DNA of 64,000 bases from Marsupella aquatica. Taxonomy: Eukaryota; Marchantiophyta. The translations under genes and the position numbers were made by a program. Shown here piece after piece: positions 47,161-57,115 of the stretch; positions within the stretch are counted from its first letter, which is position 1; each line of letters opens with the position of its first letter. The stretch covers positions 4,712,001 through 4,776,000 of the forward strand of contig OZ316895.1 of assembly GCA_973895155.1 (NCBI GenBank). The letters are read 5' to 3'. The notes beneath the pieces were generated by a model. That model did not search any database and had not been told where the DNA came from. It saw nothing but the letters and a program-made list of their open reading frames with translations.

Positions 47161-48600
47161 ACTCACAGGGTCCAGTTGAGTCTTCATGACATCTTGCTGG
47201 ATTGTTAAGTTTAGGAGATGTCAAAGGAGATGTCAGAGGGGGTTCTGTTAAGTCTTTTCTTGTATGGGGTCCCATCATCCTACCATACTACTCATTTCAC
47301 ATATATTACAATAGTGTATACTAGACAGCATTTCATATTTTAAGGAATTGTTGAGCGCTCCCTACTGTCTGCAAAAAAATGCATTTCAAATTAGTGCACA
47401 TTTGTAAGAGTCACCAAAAAAAATTGTTTCTAAGGTATAAGGCTCCTATGATGGAAAGTGAGTGAGAGAGTCTGGAGGGTAGGTCTACAGCTCACCTAGG
47501 CAAATAAACAGTGGCCACACAAAAAGGAGAAAGCAAAGGAAAACTCCAGGAAGATCAAAGAGCACCTAATAAAAGGGAGAGACAAAAGAAACCACATGAA
47601 GGCCAACATACACCCATTTAAAAGGATAAGACAAACCAAAAACCCCAGGTAGACCAAAGAGAATGTGAAGAGAGTCCCCAACAAAGGCAAAGGAATTTAT
47701 TAGGGACCAGTCAGGGAGTAAAGTCAGAGTCACCTGGCCAAGAAAAAGGAAAAAACAGAGAGGGCCATCTGAAGAGGAGTTCACAGTAAAATTCATATTG
47801 AGAAGTAACAATATTTTTGAGTGACAATTACGTTAAAGTTGCCACACCCTCCATCTGGGGCAATATTGAGTGACCAGTGACCACTGCTATGTATCAAGAA
47901 AGTAACCAAATATATATCACGCTATGGAGCGATGTTCAATTGTAAGATTAAAAGTTCATAGCAATAAGTTCAGACCGGAGTTGCGAGAGGTTTGAGGTGT
48001 AAGCCTCATGTACTTTTGTGTAGCATCGTAACTCCCTTTCCCCAACACAGATTCTCACCTTTTTAACAGGCTCGACTCTATTTGGTCATACTTTTCAGGA
48101 TGAGAATACTTCTGCATAAACAATATAGAGTGACTAATGTCATGTATAAAGAGAGCCATAAAACATATATCTCACTTCCAAAAACAAAAGGCCCCAATAC
48201 AGAAGACCCATTAAAAAGGCTACAACAAAGAAAACCCAAGGAAAACCAGAGAATTACTAACCAGTAAGCGAGTGATGTCAGAGTCACCTGAAGAGTAGTT
48301 TCCAGTCTCAAATATACAAAAAAAATTGAACCCTGTGGATGGCCCACAACGGTATATAATCAGGCTGTCATGTAATGGGGTAATATGAGTGTGGTCGCGG
48401 CACTAGATGCTATAGGGTTTCCTGCAAACATTGGGACCTCTTAGGATTCCCGGGTGTTACATGTAGGATCTCACATTTTGCGCCCGACCAGTTCTTCCAG
48501 CAACCTCAACCCATAACACTAGGGGCGTGATCACATGTGAAAATGACCATATTTGACAGGCCCTAGTAAAATTTAAATTTAAAAGTGACACGGAATGATA
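47161..48600. repeat. Two diverged copies of an A-rich repeat related to 11450-11640
   Basis: 47460-47830 and 48150-48330 share ordered blocks (GTCAGAGTCACCTG, GAAGAG/TAGTT, A-rich CAAAGAAAACCC). The A-rich part resembles the 11450-11640 minisatellite. 47380-47510 is also similar to 49930-50060 (GGCTCCTATGATGG versus GGTCCTATAATGA). This looks like fragmented retroelement sequence. No coding domain remains. Confidence 0.45.
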
Positions 48601-49060
48601 GAACAATATTGGATCTCAATTACGTCGAGTTGCCAACACCCTCCATTAATTTGCGACGCTGCGGTTCCCTCGTGAGGGGACTCTGGTCCCCCCTTTCCTG
48701 CCACTCGTCTTCCGGTCTTTTGGGGGTGAGGCTGGCGTGGGGCCGGGCGAGGTCCTTCGCCTCCTGGCCCTCCCTGACTGACTCCCTGAGGCGCAGACAG
48801 AATGATCTCGCTTCTGCCCATACGTTTCGGGGCCAACATCTCTGCCGGCGCATCGTGGCCCCACCACACTGGGTCTGGGACCCGCCATGTGGTCAGACCC
48901 TGCTCCACGTTATCACACTAACACGTGTTTGGGGGCTGCGGGCAGCATGGTAGCCCAAAATTCGGCGTTATCACCCTGTGCCCGCTGCCCAGCCCGGAAA
49001 GGATCGGAGATACCCGGTAAGGGTTTTGGACAAGGCCGGGAGCCCGAGATTCACTCTATA
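48600..49060. other. GC-rich island with overlapping open frames
   Basis: The open frames 48579-48908 (minus) and 48585-48953 (plus) overlap fully, along with others. None has a recognisable domain. The left border shares GAGTTGCCAACACCCTCCAT with about 47838, suggesting that the island lies inside repeat DNA. CCCGGAAAGG and GGCCGGGAGCCCG motifs occur near 49000-49045. Confidence 0.45.
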
Positions 49061-51030
49061 TGGAGTGCTGAAGATGCATATTAGGTCGTTGGATCCCAAG
49101 GCATCTAGTGTAACTGTGGGTTCCTGTCACCATAGTTCAAATGGCCACATCAAGGGCACCCACCAGTGTATTTTTAAGATTTTTACTTTCTAGCCAGAGT
49201 GGCGAATGTCCGGTGTGTGAAAGAGAAGATGCTCAAAATATTATTTATCTGATTATTTTTCTGGCAATCAGATCTCTCTAGATTTAAGAATGATCATTAG
49301 ATTCTGGCTGTTGAAAATGAAAAATACTAGCAAATTCTTGCTAAAAATGGCCAAATCTTTTTGGGAGGGTGGAATTTGGTGAATTTTTACCACTAAAAAA
49401 ACAACTCTGGCACCCACCTCCTTGCGTGCAGAAGAAAAAGAAAATAATTGAGCATGGTTGGTGATGAACCATGCTTGCAATAATTTTAATGCCTGGGTAC
49501 ATGGCCATAGATATCACTCTCCATGTTGACACTGCCAAATTTTCATGTTTATCATGCAGTTTGTGGCTTCTGGTTTGGGTTCATTTTCTCAAGTTAGGGC
49601 CATTTTGAGTTGTCAGTTCTATAGGGTTCAACTAAAATCTGGTTTGTTAGGGGCATGTTCACCAACATTTTTAGGCTAGGTTCAATTCATTGTTTACTTA
49701 GTTTTTGTTGAATCATTGTTGACAGAGACAGAGCACTTCAATCATAGTTGTCATCATATCAGATACAACTAGTGAATTATGAGATGCTCCCAACCTACCT
49801 TTGCATCCCAACTGTTTACATGTCAATTTAAATACACTAGTTTCTATTACACCTTATATACAATTGTTTACACCGTTACTTACAACCCCTTTTTGTTGAG
49901 AGTTGCATTTCAACAAAAATTAATGCATCTGACAATAGACCATATTTCTAAAAAGTAATCCAAAAACATTTGTAGGGTATGAGGGTCCTATAATGAGAAG
50001 CGAGTGGGAGAGCTTGTAGGCCCGGTTGTAGGTAGGTGTACTGTTCACCCAGCTACAATGAAAAGTGTGCGCTTAGGGGCAAGACCCCTTTAGTAGTGAC
50101 AGTTGTGTTTGAATGAAGGAAGAGGCATAGAGATGTGCAGAAAGATGAGGACACAAAGTACTTGCACCCACCCAAGAGAAGGGGTATGATGAAAGCCGCT
50201 TGAATTTGGAAAGTAGATGAGAAAGAGGGCCGACGCAACATGAAGAAGGGGGGATGAAAGGGTAAGAAAGCAACCTAAAAGAAAATGGTCTCCCACCCAG
50301 TCCCAATGTCTGCATGCTCAAAATCGTTTCCTGCCTTACAACCATGCTAAGAATGTTTTTGTTTTTGTTTGCAAAGGTGGCAAAGGAGCGGAATGAGTCT
50401 TGATGCAGGGTTAACGTGAATGACAGGTTTATGTATAGATACCTTGATCCCAACTCAGAATCTTGATGACTGAAAACCCAAGGTATATTAAGATCATTGA
50501 TTTCTCTGAAAAAATGATGTGAGGGACCACAGAGTTTTTGTAAAGGATTGATGTGAAGAATATTGACATGAACATGCCTTGAAGTGTCTTAGATTTTACT
50601 TTCTAGATGTATTTGAGTGGCTGTTACGCCTTCTGCCTATAATATGAATCACTTTGTTGGTGGTTTTTAAATAAAACAATTCTCATACTTGATCAGTGCT
50701 TGAGTTTTTGTTGCATGCTTCTATTGGCCATCTGCCATTCCGGAGGTTATAATTTCATGTAAGCTCAACTTCTATAAGTTTACCCGGTGCTGAAACTGAC
50801 CTAGGGTACGCGAGAGGTCGTCTAGTTCACTCCAGTTGCCAGTACTCCTTACATAAAGAAATGGGCTGTTGCCACAGAGGCTACCTCCCCAATTCCGTTA
50901 AAAAGGATGCTGGCGCCAATGGTGTTGTGTCATCAGGACTCTGTTTTGCAGTGGAAGGTACTGTAATGCCATCCCAGTTCACCCCGATTTGGACTTGTCG
51001 GACAAATAGGGCCTCTGGGGTCCGACAAAT
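49061..51030. other. Intergenic, no gene seen
   Basis: Includes the fourth copy of the dispersed GAGGTGGAATTT motif (49361-49410) and a relative of 47380-47510 at about 49930-50060. The overlapping minus-strand frames at 50053-50453 have no recognisable domain. Confidence 0.5.
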
Positions 51031-51560
51031 GACAAATGTTGCCCCGGTCAATCCCGGCCCGGCCCGACCCGACCCTTCCCCGACCCATTCCTGACCCGAC
51101 TCTTCCCCGACCCTTCCCCGACCCTCCTCCCCGGCCCGGCCCCGCCCCCGACCCTGTCTACCCAGTCCCGACCGGCCCACCCCGACCCTTCTTCCCCGCC
51201 CCGACCCCACGGACCCTTCTCCCCAAGCCCCAACCCTTCTCCCGACCAGCTGATTAATTTCCTTAACCTTCTCCCTGGCCAGCTTAATTCTTCCCCGACC
51301 CTACTCCGGACCCTGACCCTTCTTCCCCGCCCCAACCCCACAGACCCTTCTCCCCGAGCCCCAACCCTTCTCCCAACCAGCTGATTAAATTCCTTAACCC
51401 TTCTCCCCGGCCATCTTAACTCTTCCTCAACCCTGACCCTTCTCCTGACCCCGACCCTTCTTTCCCAAGCCCTGGCCCCGACCCCGACCCCTCCCAGCCC
51501 CGACCCCAAAACTGGGGGCTGGCTCACTTAACCGGGAGAGTCCGGGACTGGGCCGGGAGG
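51031..51560. repeat. Pyrimidine-rich GC minisatellite with a 131-bp tandem duplication
   Basis: Iterates CCCGACCCTTCCCCGACC-type units. A 131-bp segment starting at 51184 is repeated from 51315, each holding CCAACCCTTCTCCC and CCAGCTGATTAA followed by TTCCTTAACC. The strand bias is strong (C/T on plus). The arginine- and glycine-rich open frame on the minus strand (51048-51527) is a product of the repeat. Confidence 0.75.
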
Positions 51561-52600
51561 GTTTGGGAGAGTCCGAAACCAGGGATGGTTCGGGAAATTT
51601 TGGTCCCGATCGAGGAATATAGAAAAATATCTGACAAATGATCCATTTTTGAGCATGTCCAACAAGTCAACCACGTGTCCCACAGTGAAAACGGGGCAGT
51701 TCACAGTTGAATCAGTACAAAAGTGTGACTTTTTTATTAATTGCACTAAAGAAGTCATCATCAACACATTCGTCTCCAAATTTTGCTTTAATTTGGAATG
51801 TAGTATATTCACTCAAAGTCAGTGTTTACATAAGTGATTAAAATATTGGTAAAACTTGCATTGTAAAACTCTTTAATTAAAGCTTTCCCAAGCGCTATAC
51901 AATATTTTCTTCTTTCAGTGTATGTTTTTGTACAATTCTTTATTTTGGCCCCTCATCAGATTAGTAACATATTAATTAGTTGACACAGAATAAAATCGCA
52001 GAGAGTGTGGTGGTACAGGTACCATATAGATTCGTGCCCAGTCCTGATATTAGCGTCAGGAAAGTGGGCAGGGGCCAGGTGGGTACGAGCTAATCAATGT
52101 TAATGACATTGATTAACCTCGATTTTGCTTTTCATCCTTAATATTAATCAACCCCAATTCAACTGTTTCTTCCTTGATAGACCCCCTAAGTTGAAATTTT
52201 CCCCCAATCGAGTAATCGACCCAGTCTGTCGCACAGATAGTGTATACCTATACCACAACTTTTTCAACTGCTCATGCTACTACGCGTCGCGCAAACAAGT
52301 CTCGACCAGTTGTTTAAATCAAATTACATCATTCCGAGAATATTCTCGTCAGGGCACGCACGTAAAATCTACACGCCGTCACGATCTCCATATAAACTCA
52401 TCAAGAAGGAACGTTTTAAGTAATTTAAACACTGGAATTTGAATTCGTCTTCATGACGCTGACACTGACAATTACCCGCTCGAAAGTTAAAAAATGTGGT
52501 TTGAAAGCCGTGCTGAGACCGGATAGTCTGATCTGGGCCGTCTAAGAAGCACGGGCTGAAACTTGAAAGTTTCTGGGCCGTCTCAAAACCCCTGGTCAGC
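51561..52600. other. Intergenic, no gene seen
   Basis: AT-rich. At about 52090-52117 there is a near-palindrome, AATCAATGTTAATGACATTG then ATT. No coding evidence. Confidence 0.5.
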
Positions 52601-52609
52601 GCTCGTACT

Positions 52610-52895
52610 CGTTTGACCTCGCGGTTGGGTCTTCAAAGGGCGACGGGCAGCGGGCTGCGTTAGACAAAGACTACACTACCGTAGTGGCGATCTTTGGTCG
52701 TCGAAGGGTTTCAGCGCCGGGCAGGGGGCAGCAGTCGACGGGGACTATGCTACGGTCACGTCCACTTGACCTTGGGTCTTCGAAGGGTTTCAGCGGCGGG
52801 CAGGGGGCAGCGGGGTCTAGTGACTAAGACAACCACTAGACTACGGTAGAGACGATCTTGACCTCGGTTGGGTCGTCGTAGGGTTTCCGCTAGGG
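52610..52895 (+). repeat. GC-rich tandem repeat, four decaying units
   Basis: The core TCGAAGGGTTTCAGCG followed by GGGCAGGGGGCAGC occurs at 52701 and 52780, with degraded versions at 52632 and 52876. Units also carry CTACGGT-like and GGTTGGGTC-like blocks. This belongs to the GGGCAGGG island class. Confidence 0.7.
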
Positions 52896-53529
52896 CCACC
52901 GAGTTGGAGTGATCATTTTATTAAGTGGCGAAAATTAGCTACATTCCATCTCTCCAAAAAGTTTTCTAGGAAATATAACTTTGCTAGGTTATCAGTCTCC
53001 CAACTAAAGCCAATTTTCACCTACTGTCTTCCCCAAACACAGCTCCATACACTGGTATTTGAATAGAGGACCCTGGGGCACTCTATTGGAATAGTGCTCC
53101 TGGGGCATTATATTTGAGTTTTGACTATATATTTTTATTTGTTGTATATGAAGTGCATTGTGTTGGGAAATGGACATTGTGATCAAATATTGTCGTTGTG
53201 TTTGAGTATAGACATTGTCATATGATTCATGATTTTTTACCATTTGTGCTCAATGTTGAGCACTTTAGAGTTAAAAATCAAATACAATGTCTAATATTGG
53301 TGTTGTGTTCAAGTTAGAGCCCGTAGCTTGTTCTTACTTTCCAAACACAAGTTTATAAACTAAACCGCCTTCCCTAGACATCTATTGTTGTGCATGATTC
53401 TTGTCCTAAAACAGGTTATATGAGCGTAAATTTTCAAGAGCAAGATTATAATAATTATATCTGAATGGACTAGAAATGGTTACCCACAATTAACCTTTGT
53501 TCCTTACAAGAGTTACATCTCATAATGCC

Positions 53530-54001
53530 CTTCATGAATCTTCCCTTTGTATTTTGAGTGCATTTTTGGCGGAGAATTGCCTGGTCAACATTTAAATACA
53601 CTCTTTAGAATCTTCTGTTGTCATAAAATAGGTAAAATCAAAAATCTCTTAGGCCTTTAAGTGTGTTAAGGTTCTATTTTCCAGAGCATTCTGGGCAATA
53701 ATAGCTACTCAAAACTCAAGCCCAGATTTTTATTCAGGGGCCTCCTATCCCACCATGCCCTGTAAACATGACATTGCTATATACTCAATGCCTTCATGAG
53801 TTTTCACTTTGTAGTTTTGGGGCATTCTTGGAGATTCTCCTTTACTTTTACAAAATCTAATGAGAATAAAAATCTCTATGGCCTTTAGTGGACTAAGGTC
53901 CTTTCACCAACACATTATGGGCAATAATAGGCTCTCAAAACCAGAGCTGAAGCTGTAGTTGTTTCTAGGCTTCATATCCACAATACCCTATAAACATGTG
54001 A
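53530..54001 (+). repeat. Diverged tandem duplication, about 260 bp unit
   Basis: Blocks CTTCATGA, TTTGTA(T/G)TTT, AAAATCTC, GGGCAATAATAG, ACTCAAAAC-like and CCCTRTAAACATG recur in the same order in 53530-53768 and 53792-54001. It is non-coding. Confidence 0.6.
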
Positions 54002-54610
54002 ATAGGGCACTGTCTACTATACTGTCTATAGTGTATGACTGCACAATGTAGAAGTGCATTTAGTGGTCAACTGCAGGTCAGTAGTGTAGTCCCCTAATAA
54101 CAACATACTCCTCTCTAAATGCACCAAAACATGCACTGTTTTGTCAGTGCAGGTCAACGTCACTTAACAACAAATACATAAGTGTATTTTTGTCTACAAC
54201 AGTGCACATGCACTTATCAATTATTGCAATGCATTAGGAGCATTTATTGATAAGTGCAGTGGACAACACGGCAGTTTCATGGATTTATCCAGTTGAATTG
54301 TGCAATATGAGGGTTGGTGTATGAGTAGTCCGATGCAGAAGTGCATGAGCAATTTCACATGGACTTATTGGAAAGTGCAGCATGAAAATATGGAGAAGTG
54401 CATAAATGATATCCCATGCACTCTTGACGTAGTACATGCCATGGTTAAGTTCAGGTTTGGGGGTATCTTCCCAACAGCTCCACTTACACACGGTAGACTA
54501 TATACAGGAGGAATATACTTGATAGATCCCCAAATTGAAAAATGTTACTTGATCGACCCTACTAGGTTTTGGGTACATTGGTTTAAGGTCCATCAACAGT
54601 CCGGAACACT
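54002..54610. other. Intergenic, no gene seen
   Basis: Contains repeated AAGTGCA/TGCACTT words and overlapping open frames on opposite strands (54285-54491 minus, 54300-54629 plus), without domains. Confidence 0.45.
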
Positions 54611-55220
54611 CATGGGGTCTATTAACTAACACTTTTTATTTGAAGGGTCCATCAAGTGTATCTATGTTGTAGAAGTAAAGCAAACCTAATACTTTTTACC
54701 CTAGTAACCAAGATCATTTTCATGGGGTCTATCAACTAACACTTTTCATTTTAGAGGTCCATCAAGTATGTCCTTCCCTTGTAAGTAAAGCAAACCTAAC
54801 ACTCTTTAACCTAGTGGACCAAGATCACTCATGAGATCTATCAACTAACGCTTTTCATTTTCCAGGTGCATCAAGTATACCTCTCCTGTGTGTCAGTAAA
54901 GCAAAGCTAAAACTCTTTACCCTGGTAACCAAGATTACTCATGAGATCTATCAACTACTGTAACAGTTTTCGTTTTCAAGATCGATCGAGTATGTCTCTG
55001 TTGTATAAGTAAACCAAACCTAAAACTCTTTACCCTTGTAACCAAGATCACTCATGAGATCTATCAACTAACACTTCATTTTGGAGGTCCATCAAGCATA
55101 ATTATCTCTCCTGTATAAGTAAAGCAAACCTAACACTCGTCACCCTCTGGTAGTAACCAACAGTTTATAGACCAGATCAAGTAACACTTTCTCATTTTGG
55201 AGGGTCCAGTAAATATATTA
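54611..55220 (+). repeat. About 110-bp tandem array, six units, next to CHUP1
   Basis: Unit starts (CATGRGRTCTATCAACTAAC) fall at 54611, 54721, 54830, 54940 and 55053, with a sixth decayed unit near 55168. Each unit contains AGGTCCATCAAGTAT, GTAAGTAAAGCAAACCTAA and CTAGTAACCAAGATCA. A lone partial unit (TAAGTAAAGCAAAAGTGCC...ACCCTAGTAACCAA) reappears at about 55522-55562, immediately before the CHUP1 upstream region. Confidence 0.85.
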
Positions 55221-55575
55221 TCTCTCTTATATAATCTTATTATAAAAGCGCAATAGAAGTATACTCTTAAGGGCCTAGGGGCAAGACTCTAGACACTAAC
55301 TTTTAATACATACAAAAGTGATCATGAGTCTCAATTAAAAAAGTCTTCATATGAAGATGGACAAAAATGATATAGATTCCAAAAAACAAAACTGAAATGA
55401 GGGTGGACAAAAAACAAGATTGGGGCAAAGATTAACGGCGAAACAGCATAGAAATTTTATTGCAAAATTATACTTTTCCATATCTATTTAGGTTCAAGAA
55501 ATAGGGTATAGGGCTAGTATCTAAGTAAAGCAAAAGTGCCACTCTTCACCCTAGTAACCAACGTACTGTAGACCA

Positions 55576-57115
55576 GGGTTCCACGATAGCAACTGGCCCT
55601 ACTGTAGCTCTACACCGTAGGTTTACGAACGCACTCTTCTGTGGTCACGCGCGTTTTTCTCATTTCTCGTTTCTCTTCCCCGTCACTCAGACGAAGATGA
55701 AGATTAGCTCTCTCTCTCTCTCTCTCTCTTTCTCCTCTTCTCGTCTCTTCTCGCTCAAATTCCAAAAGCTCAGAAGCTCCTTTCTCAGAACAGGGGAGAG
55801 GGAGAGAGAAGGGAGCGGCGCGGAGCGGAGCGGAGCGGAGGTGAGGGAAGAGGGAGTGTAGTGTAGTGGACACCGATGCGGCCACATTGATTTCTCCGGA
55901 GCTGCAAAATCCAAACAATCATCCGCAGTATCATCCGGGGATGTGGATAGCAGCAGCAGCGGCGGCTCGCTGAAGACCACGCTCTGTCGGCGTGGTTTCG
56001 GTTCTTCTTTTGTGTTCGTGATCGATCAGTCGGAGACTCTGGAGAAATTGATTTGGTTGGGCCAGAACAGAGTTCGTGGATTCGTAATTTCGTGATTTCG
56101 TGGCGTGCCGTTTCCGTCCGGAAAGGAGGGAGGCGGAGGAGGAGGCCCCGTTGGCTGCTGGCTGGCTTCAGACTCATTGATTTCTCGTGGAGTGATGAAT
56201 GAATGAATGAAACAATCCATAAAACGACGACGACGAAGACGGGAGTGATTGGCTAGCAGCGGAGCAACGCCAGGTGATCCGGCGTCCGGTCTGTGTGGAA
56301 ATACTACTATCCACCCGGCTGCTTCACGTGTCTGCTGTGTCGATGTGCGTCGTCGCCGCTCCTCTCCTCGTTCCGTTCTATTTCGTTTGGCCTCTCCGTC
56401 AGATCGATCGGCCCTCTCTTTGCTGTTGAGGTCCGAACATGGCGGGAAGGGTCCCTCGGTCGGTCGTTCAATAAAAGCTCAAGTCTTGGCCTGATCATCG
56501 AGGCCAAACGAAAACGAGACGGAACGAAACGAAACCAAAAACCCCCCAAAACAAAAAACAAAAAAGCTGCACCTTTCGCGTTGCGTTCATCTTGTAGGGG
56601 TTTGGTGCTTGACGTGGGTGGAGTGGGGGGATCTCCTCGCCAAGCAAATTCAAGCAAAGTATTGAAAGGGCGCGCGTCAGATTGAATGCGGCGTGGAATT
56701 AGACAGGATTGTGCTTCCCCTCGGCGTCAAGTGCAGGACATCTCTCGTTTAGGGGTTCGCGTATGAGATAGGGGTCAATAGCTTCCGTCTTCTTCATTCG
56801 CTTCTTTCTAAATCTTGCTCGTCTTGGAGAGATTCGCTTTCCGGTTCTTGTTCCGCGTCGAGGATTTCAGCAGAGCAGAGCAGAGCAGAGCAGAGCAGAG
56901 CACCATGGGACATTGTTCCGGTGGCGGTGCCAGACAAGGAGCTGGTTTGGTTTTTTGGACGAGTTAGTGAGTAAGTGAGTGACCACAAACTATAAAGTGA
57001 GGATCTGGACGTGCGGAATGAACAGGTCGATGTGTGGAGCAGCTGATTAGGGAAGAAAGGAAGGAAGGCAGGGAAGAAAAAGGAAGTTGCAATCCTACAA
57101 GGACAATTTTTTTAC
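55576..57115 (+). promoter_or_regulatory. Probable promoter and 5' leader of CHUP1
   Basis: Composition becomes GC- and CT-rich after about 55600. It has a TC microsatellite at about 55708-55739, a GGAGC tandem near 55815-55840, and six CAGAG units at 56871-56900. At 56905 an ATG in a strong context (CACCATGG) opens a 20-residue uORF that ends at 56967. A second uORF of 10 residues lies at 57018-57050. The transcription start and any leader intron cannot be fixed by eye. Confidence 0.55.

Noticed and set aside
48579-48953. Overlapping GC-rich frames as a possible gene
   Set aside because: Frames are open on both strands because of composition, with no domain and no splice pattern.
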